From positions 124,001-188,000 of the forward strand of contig NZ_AUGX01000012.1 of NCBI RefSeq assembly GCF_000422885.1: a DNA stretch of 64,000 nucleotides, read 5' to 3'. This document shows, piece after piece, positions 1 to 9,929 of the stretch. Numbering within the stretch: the first letter of the stretch is position 1; each line of letters begins with the position of its first letter. The stretch is from Ottowia thiooxydans DSM 14619. GTDB lineage: Bacteria; Pseudomonadota; Gammaproteobacteria; Burkholderiales; Burkholderiaceae_C. The position numbers were made by a program, and so were the translations under genes. The notes under the pieces are model-generated. The model was not told where the DNA came from and did no database searches. It saw nothing but the letters and a program-made list of their open reading frames with translations.

Positions 1-751
1 AGGCTTCTGTCAGATCCTTCGCCCAGGCCGCGTCTTTATCTGCACGCTTGACGGCAACCACATTGAGATAGTGGTCAGGCGTTTTTTCGAGCGACACCGC
101 CTCTGTCAGTTTCAGGCCTGAAGAGATTGCAAAATTGCCGTTGATGATGGCGTATTCTGTGTCGCCCAGCGAACGCGGCAGTTGCGCAGCTTCAAGCGGA
201 ATGAACTTCAGCTTCCGAGTGTTCTGGTCGATATCCTTCTCGGAGGCGCGCAGGGGATCAATACCGCTTTTGAGCGTCACCAATTTGGCCTGCTCCAGCA
301 GAACGAGCGCACGTGCCAGATTGCTTGGGTCATTCGGCAAGGTGAAGCGGTCGCCTTCCTTGGCTTCAGCCAAGGTCTTGCGTTTGGTCGAATAGACACC
401 CAGCGGCGCAATCGGACCTTGCACCAGCTCCACAATATCAAGCTTCTGGTCTGTAGCGAATTTCTTGAGGTAGACCAGATGCTGGAAGAAGTTGGCATCA
501 AGCGATCCTTGTGCCAGCGCCAGATTGGGCTGCACGTAGTCGTTGAATTCCACCAGCTTGACCTTGTAGCCCTTCTTCTCCAGGATAGGGACGATGCCCT
601 GCTTGAGCTGGTCTATGTTGGAGCCGGCAGTACCGCCGATGGTGAGCTCCTTTTTGGCGCTTTGCGCGCTGGCTTGCAAAGACAAGCCTCCAAGCGAGAC
701 AGCGGCAAAAGCCAGGGCGAGAACGGAACGGCGCAGAGGTGTGTGTTTCAT
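1..751 (-). CDS. metQ: MetQ/NlpA-family methionine-binding protein (3' end outside window)
   Basis: Periplasmic substrate-binding component of a D/L-methionine ABC importer. The gene runs off the left edge, so about 250 residues are visible. The ATG at 751 opens a signal peptide (MKHTPLRRSVLALAFAAVS...). The mature part shows NlpA-family signatures: a TIGGTAGSN strand, VEFNDYVQPNLAL, LDANFFQHLVYL, APLGVYSTK, LPNDPSNLARAL and LEAAQLPRSL. It lies 40 bp downstream of metI in the same direction, giving the order metN-metI-metQ. A second, divergent metQ paralogue at 2607 shares most of these motifs. The family assignment is firm; methionine specificity is inferred from the family and from metNI. 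Confidence 0.93.
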   Translation of the reverse strand, partial: MKHTPLRRSVLALAFAAVSLGGLSLQASAQSAKKELTIGGTAGSNIDQLKQGIVPILEKKGYKVKLVEFNDYVQPNLALAQGSLDANFFQHLVYLKKFATDQKLDIVELVQGPIAPLGVYSTKRKTLAEAKEGDRFTLPNDPSNLARALVLLEQAKLVTLKSGIDPLRASEKDIDQNTRKLKFIPLEAAQLPRSLGDTEYAIINGNFAISSGLKLTEAVSLEKTPDHYLNVVAVKRADKDAAWAKDLTEA

Positions 752-791
752 GATGACGATAGGTTGGAGTTAAGAAAAGAAACGAAAATAT

Positions 792-1454
792 TCAACGCTT
801 GTCCAGACGACGTGCGCTCGTGGTACCTGCAAACTGAATGATCTGAACCAGTACCACGAGCAGGGCGACGGTCATCACCATCACGTCTGTCTGGAAACGG
901 TAATAGCCGTAGCGGATGGCGAGATCACCGATACCGCCACCGCCAACGACGCCGGCAATAGCCGAATACGATAGGAAGCTCACCGCAAGCACAGTGAACG
1001 CCAGCACCAGGCCGGAGCGGGCTTCCACGATCAGCACGCGCCAGATGATCTGAAGCTCTGTGGCGCCCATGGCGTGGGCCGCTTCAATGACGCCTCGCGG
1101 AACCTCACGCAAACACTGATCCACCAGGCGGGCCAGGTACGGGATCGCGGCCACAGACAGCGGAACCGCAGCGGCTAATGGGCCAATGGAAGTGCCCGCA
1201 ATCACCCGCGTGAAGGGCACCAGCGCCACCAGCAGAATGATGAAGGGAAACGAACGTACGGTGTTCACAATCCAGTTCAGCACCAAGTGCACAGGCTTGT
1301 TCTCCAGCGACTGCCCGGGGCTCAGCAAGAACAACAAAATCCCCAGCGGCCCGCCGATTAGCAGAGCCGCGCTCAGCCCTATGGCCAACATCAAAAATGT
1401 CTGGCCGATTGCAATGCCCAGCTCGGGCAAGATGGCAACAATGTTCTCAGGCAT
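792..1454 (-). CDS. metI: Methionine ABC transporter permease MetI
   Basis: Inner-membrane permease of the methionine importer, 220 residues, the usual size for MetI. It has about five hydrophobic segments and a binding-protein-dependent permease EAA-type loop (EAAHAMGATELQIIWRVLI). I chose the ATG at 1454 (MPENIVAILPEL) because it matches family N-termini and overlaps the end of metN by 8 bp (ATGCCTGA), indicating translational coupling. An in-frame extension to 1565 would lie wholly inside metN and is unlikely. Confidence 0.93.
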   Translation of the reverse strand: MPENIVAILPELGIAIGQTFLMLAIGLSAALLIGGPLGILLFLLSPGQSLENKPVHLVLNWIVNTVRSFPFIILLVALVPFTRVIAGTSIGPLAAAVPLSVAAIPYLARLVDQCLREVPRGVIEAAHAMGATELQIIWRVLIVEARSGLVLAFTVLAVSFLSYSAIAGVVGGGGIGDLAIRYGYYRFQTDVMVMTVALLVVLVQIIQFAGTTSARRLDKR

Positions 1455-2412
1455 AAGCCACTCCCTGGATCTGGGTACGGCGCTGCGAGCTGCCTTCACC
1501 AAGCCCTGCGCCTGATTGCAACGACTCTGCTGCCTCTCGGGCACGGCGACGCACCAGTGCGTCAATCTCCCGGCCCAGTACCGTCAAGCGGGGGCCAGTA
1601 GGGCCATCAATGGCGAACTGCTCGATCAGCTCGCCCTGTTCAAGAATGGCTACTTTTCTGCATAACAGTTCGACGACTTGCAGCTCATGCGTGACGATCA
1701 CAATGGTCACGCCAAGCTTCTGATTGATGTCGCGCAGCGTCGCCAGCAGCTCGTGCGTGGTCTCGCTGTCCAGGGCTGATGTCGGCTCATCGCATAGCAG
1801 CACCTTAGGGCGGGGAGCCAACGCACGCGCAATGGCTACACGCTGCTTTTGCCCGCCGGACAGTTGGGCAGGGTAGCTTTCGCTTTTTTCCTCCAGGCCC
1901 ACCAACTTCAAGCACTCTTGTACACGCGCTTTGATCTCAGCCCGTGTGTGGCGTCCGTGGATTTTTAGCGGGAAGGCCACGTTATCTGCCACCGTGGCGT
2001 TCTGGATCAGATTGAACTGCTGGAAGATCATCCCAAGGCTCTGGCGCGTGTCCCGTAGTTCGCGACGCGAGAGCTTGGTCAGATCACGGCCTTCCACAAT
2101 CACTTGGCCCGCGTCAGGGCGTTCAAGCAGGTTGATCAGTCGAAGCAGTGTGGATTTGCCCGCGCCACTCTTACCAATCAGGCCAAAGATGTCGCCAGCG
2201 TAGATATCCAGCGAGAGCGAACGCACGGCGTCGAAATTTTCTCCATTCGGAAGTTTGAACGACTTGCGAACGGATTCGAGCTGGATCACCGGAGGCGCAT
2301 CTGACGCGGTCTCCGGTGGAGGAAAACGAATAGGCAAAACAGTAGTCATTAGGGGCGTCATACCGAAGGAATGCTCGCAAACCGAGCGTTCCTGCGGCGT
2401 TCGAAAAAACAT
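1447..2412 (-). CDS. metN: Methionine ABC transporter ATP-binding protein MetN (short form)
   Basis: Cytoplasmic ATPase that powers methionine import. Visible motifs are Walker A GKSGAGKST, Q-loop FQQFN, signature LSGGQKQRV, Walker B VLLCDEPTSALD and the H-loop VTHE. The protein is up to 321 residues. After the nucleotide-binding domain the C-terminus is a low-complexity tail (RRRAREAAESLQSGAG...), and the C-terminal NIL regulatory domain of classical MetN is not evident. Starts at 2412, 2361 and 2349 are all possible and none has a clear Shine-Dalgarno site. It is the first gene of the leftward metN-metI-metQ operon. Confidence 0.92.
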   Translation of the reverse strand: MFFRTPQERSVCEHSFGMTPLMTTVLPIRFPPPETASDAPPVIQLESVRKSFKLPNGENFDAVRSLSLDIYAGDIFGLIGKSGAGKSTLLRLINLLERPDAGQVIVEGRDLTKLSRRELRDTRQSLGMIFQQFNLIQNATVADNVAFPLKIHGRHTRAEIKARVQECLKLVGLEEKSESYPAQLSGGQKQRVAIARALAPRPKVLLCDEPTSALDSETTHELLATLRDINQKLGVTIVIVTHELQVVELLCRKVAILEQGELIEQFAIDGPTGPRLTVLGREIDALVRRRAREAAESLQSGAGLGEGSSQRRTQIQGVAYA

Positions 2413-2606
2413 TGAATGACGCGAGTATGGGAACTACGGGCCGAATAGGGAACGAATTAATAGTTCGCTCCTTATTACTAATTTGTATAACTCACAGGTA
2501 ATTTCACATCAATAAGCACATAAGGTTTCGCACTTTCCTTCGTTTGGAAAAACGAGAGGAGCAGACACAGTGCGTATCTCTTTTCACATTTTTGATGCTG
2601 CCCACC
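2413..2606. promoter_or_regulatory. Divergent promoter region between metN and the second metQ
   Basis: This 194-bp A+T-enriched gap must hold promoters for the leftward metNIQ operon and the rightward metQ paralogue. It contains an imperfect inverted repeat (GAACGAATTAATAGTTCGC, near 2450-2468), a plausible regulator site. I do not see a recognisable SAM or SAH riboswitch fold. The regulator is unknown. Confidence 0.4.
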
Positions 2607-3431
2607 ATGACGAACACACCCCGCCGCCGCACCGCCGTCATCGCTGCGATCTCGCTCGCTGCCACTGCTTTCCTGTCTGCTCACGGCACGCTTCATGCGC
2701 AAGAGAAAAAGACGCTCAAAGTAGGCGTCTCCGTGGGAAATGCAGAGCAGATTTTTGAGGTTGTCAAAAAAGTCGCTGCACGCAACGGCTTGCCCATCGA
2801 GGTCATCGTATTCAATGATTACCAGTTGCCCAACGCCGCGTTAGCAGCCGGTGACCTGGATGCCAACGCCTTCCAGCATCAGCCATTCCTGGACAACCAG
2901 AACAAGGCACGTGGCTTTGACATCGTGCCTGTGGGCTTGACCGTTACAGCACCGCTGGGCTTTTACTCACGAAAAATCAAGAGCCTTGATGCACTGCCCG
3001 ATGGCGCCACTGTGGGTATTCAAAACGACCCGTCAAACGGCAACCGCTCCCTGCTCCTGCTGCAGGAAGCCAAGCTGATCACGCTTAAACCCGAGGCGGT
3101 GAAGAACAACACCGCAACGCCGCTGGATGTGGTCTCCAACCCCAAGAAACTGAAGCTGATTGCACTGGACGCCGCGCAGCTTCCGCGCTCGCTGGATGAC
3201 CTCACGATTGCCTCCATCAACAACGACTACGCCGAAAAGGCTGGCTTGTCTTTAGACAAAGACGCCGTGATCAAAGAGTCGCCTAAGAGCCCATACGCCA
3301 ATTTGATTGCGGTACGCCGTGCCGACAAGGACACACCATGGGCCAGGAGCCTGGTGCAGGCTTACCAGTCGGCAGAGGTCAAAACCTTCATTCAAACCAA
3401 GTTCAACGGTTCGCTGGTGCCGGCTTTTTGA
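2607..3431 (+). CDS. Second MetQ/NlpA-family substrate-binding protein
   Basis: Periplasmic binding protein of the NlpA/MetQ family, 274 residues from the ATG at 2607 (MTNTPRRRTAVIAAISLAA...), with a signal peptide ending near HAQEKKTL. Family motifs are VFNDYQLPNAALAAGDLDAN, FQHQPFLDNQNK, APLGFYSRKIKS, QNDPSNGNRSL and LDAAQLPRSLDDL. It is divergent from metNI and has no permease or ATPase of its own nearby, so it may feed the same MetNI core with a different ligand. An ATG at 2595 is an alternative start. The gene ends 2 bp before a strong bidirectional terminator hairpin. Confidence 0.92.
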   Translation: MTNTPRRRTAVIAAISLAATAFLSAHGTLHAQEKKTLKVGVSVGNAEQIFEVVKKVAARNGLPIEVIVFNDYQLPNAALAAGDLDANAFQHQPFLDNQNKARGFDIVPVGLTVTAPLGFYSRKIKSLDALPDGATVGIQNDPSNGNRSLLLLQEAKLITLKPEAVKNNTATPLDVVSNPKKLKLIALDAAQLPRSLDDLTIASINNDYAEKAGLSLDKDAVIKESPKSPYANLIAVRRADKDTPWARSLVQAYQSAEVKTFIQTKFNGSLVPAF

Positions 3432-3433
3432 TT

Positions 3434-3463
3434 AAATAGATGGAGCGAAAGCTCCATCTATTT
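3434..3463. terminator. Bidirectional intrinsic terminator
   Basis: A perfect 13-bp stem (AAATAGATGGAGC with its complement) closes a GAAA tetraloop directly after the metQ stop codon. It carries A-runs on one side and T-runs on the other, so it can serve the rightward metQ and the leftward symporter gene that ends at 3469. Confidence 0.85.
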
Positions 3464-3468
3464 CCGGC

Positions 3469-5529
3469 TCACGACGCCTTCTTGCCGCCCGCAGGCAAGA
3501 GCGAAACCAAGGCGATCACCGCAAACCCCACCGGTACGCCGAAGACGCCTGCCGACATGGGCAAGATGCCACCCCACAGTCCGCCAGGTGCAGCCCCCCA
3601 CCAGGCACGCAGTGTGGGGTTGGCGATGAGCATGTAGCCCACTGTCACGCCAACGCCAGCCAACATGCCCGCCACGACGCCGCGCCTGGTGGCACCGCGC
3701 CAGAAAATTCCCATGACCAGGCCAGGGAAAAAGGTGGATGCTGCCAGCGAGAACGATGCAGTCACGAGGGAGATAATTTCTGCGGGCTTGAGCACCGCAA
3801 CAAACGCAGCCAGCATGGCCGTGGCCAGGAGTGCAAACTTCGAAAGAATGACGTGGTTTTCCGAAACACGCACCATGCCATCCGGGCCAGTGGGCGCTGT
3901 ATCGTGCACCAGTGCATTGCTGATGGTGAGCAACAGGCCGTCAGCAGTGGAAAGAGCTGCGGCCAAACCACCCGCCGCCACCAAGCCGGAAATCACGTAA
4001 GGCAGGCCACCCAGCTCAGGGGTCGCCAGCATGATCATGTCGGCGCCCAGCCTGATCTCACCGAACTGCAGAATGCGATCTCCGTTCACGTCAGCCACCG
4101 AAACCAGACCGGGATCCACCCTGCCCCATTGCGCAATCCAATTGGGCAGGGCATCGAAACTGCTGCCTACCAACCCCTGCATGATCTCGTACTTCACCAA
4201 CACCGCCAGCGCTGGCGTGGCCAAGTAGAGCAAGGCGATGAACCCTAGCGACCAAGCCACCGAATTGCGCGTGTCAGCGACGCTGGAGGTGGTGTAGAAG
4301 CGGGTTAAAAGGTGAGGCAAACTGGCAGTGCCCACCATGAGGCAGAACATCAGTGCCAAGAAATTCATACGGGAAGCGTCGAACTCCTCCCGGTCGGCCA
4401 CCGAACCCTCAGGGTCGCCAGAGAAGGCCTGCCCGTGGCGTGGCAAGCCGCCAAGGGGCTTGCTGCGCTCTATGGATTCTTTCATGGCACGCGTCCAGCG
4501 ATCTATGGCGCTCGCCTCGTTACGCGGCAGGGCGGCCAGTTCACGCCGTGCTTGCATGATGAGAGAAAAATCCACGCCCTGAGCTTTGAGCATGCGGATG
4601 CGCTCCTCAAGCTGGGAGCGGTCACGGGCCAAGGCCGCTGCCGGATCTCGCAGGCGTTCGGCGTAGTCCCGCGCCCGCTCCTGGTAGATGGCGCTCACGG
4701 CTTGTTCCGCTGAGGAATCTATCAACGCCTGCTCAAGTTTCTCAATTTTGGGCAGTTGCGCGCCATAGGCCACTACCGCAAGCGGCGTTCCCAGTTGCTT
4801 GTAAGCCAGCCACGAAACGGGGATCAAAAATGCCAACAGCAGCACAACGTACTGTGAGACCTGGGTCCAGGTGATGGCGCGCATGCCTCCGAGAAAGGAG
4901 CACAGCAGCACGCCGCCCAGACCCAGCAGAATGCCAATCTCGAACTGCACTCCCGTCAGCCGCGAGGCGATCAACCCAATGCCATAAATCTGAGCCACCA
5001 CGTACATGAACGAGCAGCCCACAGCCCCCGCAGCAGCCAACAAACGTGGCCAATAACCGCCGAACCGCACCGCAAAGAAATCCGGCACGGTGTAGAGGCG
5101 CATGGCGCGCAGCCTTGGCGCAATCAGAAGCGCCACCAGGCAGAACCCCCCGGTCCAACCCAACACGTAAGCCAAGCCGCCGGGTTGCGCAGCAGTGCCA
5201 GAAAAGCCTTGAAGATAGAGCGCCCCCGAAAGACTGATGAACGATGCGGCGCTCATCCAGTCTGCCGCAGTCGCCATGCCGTTGTACATGGGCGGAATGC
5301 GCCGGCCTGCTACATAGAACTCTTCCGGATCAGTCGTTCGGCCCCAGATGCCAATTCCGGCATAGAGCATGACAGTTGCAAAGAGAAAAATCGGCCCAAT
5401 CCAGGCGCGGGAAAGTCCGGCTTGCTCAGCCCAGGCCATGAGGGCCAGGAACGCCAGAAATCCGACCACAAACAAAAATAACGCCCGGTGCAGGCGTGAT
5501 TCGTAACGCGCAACTTCAGGCGTTTTCAT
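3469..5529 (-). CDS. Sodium:solute symporter, VC_2705 type (large subunit)
   Basis: Inner-membrane Na+-coupled symporter of the SSS family, 686 residues, with about 13 hydrophobic segments. Conserved stretches include EEFYVAGRRIPPMYNGMATA, ADWMSAASFISLSGALYLQG, TVPDFFAVRFGG and LSTADGLLLTISNALVHD. A long soluble helical insertion (about residues 270-400 of this model, EKLEQALIDSS...RRELAALPRNEAS) separates two membrane blocks, as I recall for the VC_2705 subgroup. The ATG at 5529 (MKTPEVARYES) overlaps the end of the DUF4212 gene by 14 bp. These pairs resemble acetate and other monocarboxylate permeases; the substrate is not readable from sequence. Linkage to ppsA suggests a gluconeogenic carbon source. 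Confidence 0.9.
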   Translation of the reverse strand: MKTPEVARYESRLHRALFLFVVGFLAFLALMAWAEQAGLSRAWIGPIFLFATVMLYAGIGIWGRTTDPEEFYVAGRRIPPMYNGMATAADWMSAASFISLSGALYLQGFSGTAAQPGGLAYVLGWTGGFCLVALLIAPRLRAMRLYTVPDFFAVRFGGYWPRLLAAAGAVGCSFMYVVAQIYGIGLIASRLTGVQFEIGILLGLGGVLLCSFLGGMRAITWTQVSQYVVLLLAFLIPVSWLAYKQLGTPLAVVAYGAQLPKIEKLEQALIDSSAEQAVSAIYQERARDYAERLRDPAAALARDRSQLEERIRMLKAQGVDFSLIMQARRELAALPRNEASAIDRWTRAMKESIERSKPLGGLPRHGQAFSGDPEGSVADREEFDASRMNFLALMFCLMVGTASLPHLLTRFYTTSSVADTRNSVAWSLGFIALLYLATPALAVLVKYEIMQGLVGSSFDALPNWIAQWGRVDPGLVSVADVNGDRILQFGEIRLGADMIMLATPELGGLPYVISGLVAAGGLAAALSTADGLLLTISNALVHDTAPTGPDGMVRVSENHVILSKFALLATAMLAAFVAVLKPAEIISLVTASFSLAASTFFPGLVMGIFWRGATRRGVVAGMLAGVGVTVGYMLIANPTLRAWWGAAPGGLWGGILPMSAGVFGVPVGFAVIALVSLLPAGGKKAS

Positions 5530-5815
5530 CCGCAGCGCCCGCGCCCACATGAGCGCGCTCCTGGCGATTCCTGATCGTGGCGTAGACCACCACAATGCCC
5601 AGAAACACCAGTACGGCGCCTTGGGCCACAAACCAGAAATTGACCGGCCAACCCGCCACCACCTGCCGCAGATCCCGGGCAAACCAGCTGACGCCAAAAG
5701 ACGCGGCCGCCCACACCACGAGAAGGACCACCTTCAACCGGTCAAAGCCGTAGTGTGGGGTTTCGGACAACGCCTCCATCCTCTCCAAATGCTCCGCATC
5801 TTTGAGGTGTCCCAT
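5516..5815 (-). CDS. DUF4212 protein, symporter small subunit
   Basis: Small inner-membrane protein of about 99 residues with two transmembrane helices (VVLLVVWAAASFGVSWF and FWFVAQGAVLVFLGIVVVYA), typical of the DUF4212 / putative solute:sodium symporter small-subunit family. Such genes regularly precede a VC_2705-type symporter, as here. The start is uncertain: ATG 5815 lies 30 bp after the ppsA stop; ATG 5779 has a better Shine-Dalgarno-like GGAGAGG; ATG 5866 would overlap ppsA. Confidence 0.85.
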   Translation of the reverse strand: MGHLKDAEHLERMEALSETPHYGFDRLKVVLLVVWAAASFGVSWFARDLRQVVAGWPVNFWFVAQGAVLVFLGIVVVYATIRNRQERAHVGAGAADENA

Positions 5816-5844
5816 CTCCGGAGCGAATAAGGCGCTGCGACTGG

Positions 5845-8247
5845 TCAGCTCGCGAGCAGGGTCCATGTATCGATCACGCTATCAGGATTGAGCGAGATCG
5901 AAGAAATGCCTTCCTTGGCAAGCCAGTGGGCAAAGTCCGGGTGGTCGCTGGGGCCCTGCCCGCAAATACCCACGTACTTACCCGCTGCCAAACAAGCGCT
6001 AATGGCACGCTGGAGCAAGGCTTTAACGGCAGGATCTCGCTCATCGAAATCGGCAGCCAGCAACGGCATGCCTGAATCGCGATCAAGGCCAAGCGTGAGC
6101 TGTGTGAGATCGTTGGAGCCAATTGAGAAGCCATCGAAATATTCGAGGAAGCGCTCGGCCAGGATGGCGTTGCTGGGTACCTCGCACATCATCACGACTT
6201 TCAGATCGTTCACGCCGCGCTGCAAACCATGGTCAGCCAACAACTGCGTCACGCGCTCAGCCTGACCCAGAGTGCGCACAAACGGCACCATCACCTGCAC
6301 ATTGGTCAGGCCCATGTCTTCGCGCACCCGCTTGAGTGCTTCGCACTCCATGGCAAAGGCTTCGCGGAAATCAGCGCTGATGTAGCGCGCCGCGCCACGG
6401 AAGCCGAGCATCGGGTTCTCTTCTTCGGGCTCATACCGGCTGCCACCAATCAGCTTGCGGTATTCGTTGCTCTTGAAGTCAGAAAGACGCACGATCACTG
6501 GTTTGGGCCAGAAAGCGGCGGCGATAGTGGCCACACCTTCAGCGACCTTGTCCACATAGAACGCACGCGGTGAGGCGTGTCCGCGCGCCACCGATTCCAC
6601 GGCTTTTTTCAGATCTCCATCAACTTGCGGATAGTCCAGGATAGCCTTGGGGTGCACGCCGATGTTGTTGTTGATGATGAATTCCAGGCGGGCCAAACCC
6701 ACGCCTTCATTGGGCAACTGCGCGAAGTCGAAGGCCAACTGCGGGTTGCCTACGTTCATCATGATCTTGGTGGAGATCGGCGGCATGGCGCCGCGCTTGA
6801 CTTCGGTGATTTCGGTTTCGAGCAGACCGTCGTAGACGTGGCCGGTATCGCCCTCCGCGCAGCTCACCGTCACCAGCGTGCCGTTCTTGAGTTTTTCAGT
6901 GGCGTCGCCGCAGCCCACAATGGCGGGAATGCCCAACTCGCGCGCGATGATGGCCGCATGGCAGGTGCGCCCGCCCCGGTTGGTCACGATGGCGCTGGCG
7001 CGTTTCATCACCGGCTCCCAGTTGGGATCAGTCATATCGGTCACGAGCACATCGCCGGCCTGCACCTGGTCCATCTGGGAGATGTTGTGCACCATGCGCA
7101 CTGGTCCGGTGCCAATTTTCTGGCCAATGGCTCGGCCTTCGGCCAGCACAGTGCCCGTGCCTTTCAGCCTGTAGCGTTGTTCTGTCTTGCCCTTCTGCTG
7201 GCTTTTTACGGTTTCTGGCCGTGCCTGCAGGATGTAGAGTCCGCCGTCTGTACCGTCCTTGCCCCACTCAATGTCCATGGGACGGCCATAGTGTTTTTCG
7301 ATCACCAGCGCGTAGCGCGCCAGCTGCAAAACATCTTCATCCGTGAGGGAGTAGCGGTTGCGAAGTTCAGTGGGAACGTCAATGGTTTTCACCAGTTGGC
7401 CACTGGCGGCTTTTTCCTCCGGAGTGGAAAACACCATCTGAATAAGTTTCGATCCCAGGTTGCGACGGATTACCGCGTGCTTGCCAGCCTGGAGAGTGGG
7501 CTTGTGCACATAGAACTCATCCGGGTTCACAGCGCCCTGCACCACGGTCTCGCCCAGGCCATGGCTGCTGGTGATGAACACCACATCCTCGAACCCGCTT
7601 TCCGTATCAATGGTGAACATGACGCCGGCAGCGCCCAGATCGCTTCGGACCATACGCTGAACGCCCGCTGAGAGCGCTACGCCAGCGTGCGCGAAACCCT
7701 TGTGCACGCGGTAGCTGATGGCACGGTCGTTATAGAGGCTGGCAAACACCTCTTTCATTTTGTGCAGCACGGCCTCGATGCCGGTCACGTTCAAGAAGGT
7801 CTCTTGCTGGCCCGCAAAGGATGCATCAGGCAAATCCTCTGCAGTGGCGGAAGAACGCACCGCGAAGCTGGCCTGAGTGTTGCCAGCGCTGAGCGTGACA
7901 AACGCTTCCCGAATGGATTTTTCCAAGTCTGCCGGGAAGGGTTGCGCCTCTACCCATCCACGAATTTCTGCACCCGCGACCGCCAACTCACGGACATCCT
8001 CGGTATCCAGCGTATCCAGCCGAGCCTGAATACGTGCATCCAGGCCGCCGTGCGCCAGGAATTCGCGAAACGCATGCGCCGTGGTAGCAAAACCGGTAGG
8101 AACGCGAACGCCTTCAGGACCTTCAGTAGGCAATTGGGAAATCATCTCGCCGAGGCTGGCGTTTTTACCGCCCACCGAATCGACGTCAGTCATTCTCAGT
8201 TTTTCAAACGGTACGACCAGGGAGGTCGGATCAAACAATGCAGACAT
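5845..8247 (-). CDS. ppsA: Phosphoenolpyruvate synthase
   Basis: Converts pyruvate, ATP and water to phosphoenolpyruvate, AMP and phosphate for gluconeogenesis. The protein is 800 residues, full length for the family. The N-terminal ATP-binding domain begins [20 protein letters not shown]. The central phosphohistidine domain has the catalytic histidine in [20 protein letters not shown], and the C-terminal TIM-barrel has [17 protein letters not shown] and a [11 protein letters not shown] active-site loop. The DUF4212/symporter pair follows on the same strand. The regulator gene ppsR is divergent, 185 bp away, so enzyme and regulator can be controlled from one intergenic region. Confidence 0.97.
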   Translation of the reverse strand: MSALFDPTSLVVPFEKLRMTDVDSVGGKNASLGEMISQLPTEGPEGVRVPTGFATTAHAFREFLAHGGLDARIQARLDTLDTEDVRELAVAGAEIRGWVEAQPFPADLEKSIREAFVTLSAGNTQASFAVRSSATAEDLPDASFAGQQETFLNVTGIEAVLHKMKEVFASLYNDRAISYRVHKGFAHAGVALSAGVQRMVRSDLGAAGVMFTIDTESGFEDVVFITSSHGLGETVVQGAVNPDEFYVHKPTLQAGKHAVIRRNLGSKLIQMVFSTPEEKAASGQLVKTIDVPTELRNRYSLTDEDVLQLARYALVIEKHYGRPMDIEWGKDGTDGGLYILQARPETVKSQQKGKTEQRYRLKGTGTVLAEGRAIGQKIGTGPVRMVHNISQMDQVQAGDVLVTDMTDPNWEPVMKRASAIVTNRGGRTCHAAIIARELGIPAIVGCGDATEKLKNGTLVTVSCAEGDTGHVYDGLLETEITEVKRGAMPPISTKIMMNVGNPQLAFDFAQLPNEGVGLARLEFIINNNIGVHPKAILDYPQVDGDLKKAVESVARGHASPRAFYVDKVAEGVATIAAAFWPKPVIVRLSDFKSNEYRKLIGGSRYEPEEENPMLGFRGAARYISADFREAFAMECEALKRVREDMGLTNVQVMVPFVRTLGQAERVTQLLADHGLQRGVNDLKVVMMCEVPSNAILAERFLEYFDGFSIGSNDLTQLTLGLDRDSGMPLLAADFDERDPAVKALLQRAISACLAAGKYVGICGQGPSDHPDFAHWLAKEGISSISLNPDSVIDTWTLLAS

Positions 8248-8432
8248 GGGGAAGCTCCAGAAGTTAAAACCGGTCTGGCGCGTCGTTCAGAGAGAGAACG
8301 AACACGCACGCTACCCACTCGCGCAGACGGACTTTGGAGTTGTGCTTGTGTGCCACTTTCCACGCGTGCGGGTTGAATTCGCATAATGAGGGGGATTCTA
8401 TGTTTTTAAGCCAGCCCACAGGAACCTAGTCC

Positions 8433-9254
8433 ATGCCAGAGCGCACTGTCTTTTTTGTCTCCGATGGCACCGGCATCACCGCCGAGACCTTTGGCAACGC
8501 CATTTTGGCTCAGTTTGACTTCGTACCGCATCGTGTTCGCATACCTTTCGTCGATTCTGCCGACAAGGCCCACCAAGCGGTGCGCGAAATCAACCATGTG
8601 GGGGAGTTAGAAGGGAAAAGACCTCTAGTTTTCACCACTTTGGTGGATATGGAAGTGTTAGGCATTATCCGCACCGGCTGTAAGGGCATGCTGATGGACA
8701 TGTTCGGTACCTTCGTGCAGCCCTTGGAGCTTGAACTGGGCATCAAGAGCCACCACCGCGTGGGAAGGTTTTCAGATATCAGCAAGAGTCAGGCTTATCA
8801 CGACCGCATCGAGGCCATCAATTACAGCCTGGCGCACGATGACGGCCAAAGCAACAGGGATCTGGCCGGCGCTGACGTGATCCTTATTGGCGTCAGCCGG
8901 AGTGGCAAAACGCCCACCAGCCTGTATCTGGCGATGCAGCACGGCCTCAAAGCGGCCAACTACCCCCTTATTCCAGAAGATTTCGATCGCCGTCAGCTTC
9001 CTCCTGCGCTGGTGACGCATCGCAAAAAGCTGTTTGGCTTGACCATCTCGCCCGAACGCCTGTCTGAAATCCGCTCGGAGCGCCGTCCAAACTCACAATA
9101 TGCAAGTTTGGCAAACTGCCGTATGGAAGTGGCAGAAGCGGAAAGCATGATGCGACGCTCCGGCATCCGTTGGCTTTCAACAACGACCAAGTCGATCGAG
9201 GAGATTGCCACCACGATCTTGCAGGAACTGCGCCCCGAACGCTTGAGTTACTAA
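8433..9254 (+). CDS. ppsR: PEP synthase regulatory protein (bifunctional kinase/pyrophosphorylase, PSRP)
   Basis: DUF299-family cytoplasmic enzyme, 273 residues, that phosphorylates and dephosphorylates a threonine of PEP synthase. It starts [19 protein letters not shown], the usual family opening. The P-loop-like motif [15 protein letters not shown] lies at about residues 152-166, and the conserved [16 protein letters not shown] and [13 protein letters not shown] stretches follow. The start has an AGGAA ribosome-binding site. It is divergent from its target gene ppsA, the classic arrangement. Confidence 0.96.
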   Translation: MPERTVFFVSDGTGITAETFGNAILAQFDFVPHRVRIPFVDSADKAHQAVREINHVGELEGKRPLVFTTLVDMEVLGIIRTGCKGMLMDMFGTFVQPLELELGIKSHHRVGRFSDISKSQAYHDRIEAINYSLAHDDGQSNRDLAGADVILIGVSRSGKTPTSLYLAMQHGLKAANYPLIPEDFDRRQLPPALVTHRKKLFGLTISPERLSEIRSERRPNSQYASLANCRMEVAEAESMMRRSGIRWLSTTTKSIEEIATTILQELRPERLSY

Positions 9255-9290
9255 GCCAAACGCCTTTTGGCGGGGTGAGCTAAAAAACAA

Positions 9291-9698
9291 CTACAGACCT
9301 ATCGCGGCAATACCGGCGCGAGCAATTTGGGCATCGTTCGCTGATTTGACGCCGCTCACGCCCACCGCGCCCAGGCACTGGCCGTCTTTCATGATGGGAA
9401 CGCCCCCCTCCAGCATGCCTTCTATGAACGGTGCAGACAGGAAGGAATAGCGGCCACCGTTGATCATGTCTTCGTAGACCTTGCTCTCGCGCCGCCCGAG
9501 TGCCGACGTGCGTGCTTTGGCTGGTGCGACATGCGCACTCACGGGCGGAGTGCCATCCAAGCGCTGAAAATGTAACAGGTGACCCCCCTCATCCACGATG
9601 GCAATCGCGACAGCCCAATCGTTCCTCAAAGCCTCGGCCTCTGCTGCGGCAGCAATCGCCTTGACCTCAGAATGTTCGAGGATGTATTTGGTTTTCAT
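9291..9698 (-). CDS. GlcG/HbpS-family (DUF336) protein
   Basis: A 135-residue protein of the GlcG/HbpS (DUF336) fold, members of which include heme-binding HbpS and glycolate-locus GlcG. Matching features are AVAIAIVDEGGHLLHFQRLDG, AKARTSALGRRES, a GGVPIMKDGQCLGAVGVSG core and a C-terminal SANDAQIARAGIAAI helix. No signal peptide is seen, so it is probably cytoplasmic. It is a single gene convergent with ppsR. The molecular role is not known. Confidence 0.85.
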   Translation of the reverse strand: MKTKYILEHSEVKAIAAAAEAEALRNDWAVAIAIVDEGGHLLHFQRLDGTPPVSAHVAPAKARTSALGRRESKVYEDMINGGRYSFLSAPFIEGMLEGGVPIMKDGQCLGAVGVSGVKSANDAQIARAGIAAIGL

Positions 9699-9929
9699 AA
9701 TTTGATCTCCACATAGGGCCTAAGTAGCAAAAAAATCAGAGGGGCCGCGCGATCGCAGCCAAGCATCTACTTGAGGAAATTTTGCATGATGAGAGCCCAT
9801 CGCACGGCTGCACACGCATCTTTTTGATTTCTAAGGGAATTTTTACGTTCTTTGCTACTCATACGTACAATGAACGTCAAGCCGCCCGAGCGGCGCACAT
9901 TTATCCGCCACCTAGAGGAGAACTGACTT

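Noticed and set aside
2413-2606. SAM/SAH riboswitch upstream of the methionine transporter genes
   Set aside because: No recognisable conserved core or fold; only an imperfect inverted repeat was seen.
6577-7671. 364-codon open frame on the plus strand
   Set aside because: It is antisense to the phosphohistidine and ATP-binding parts of ppsA, has a His/Ala/Gly-rich composition typical of shadow frames, and lacks a ribosome-binding site.
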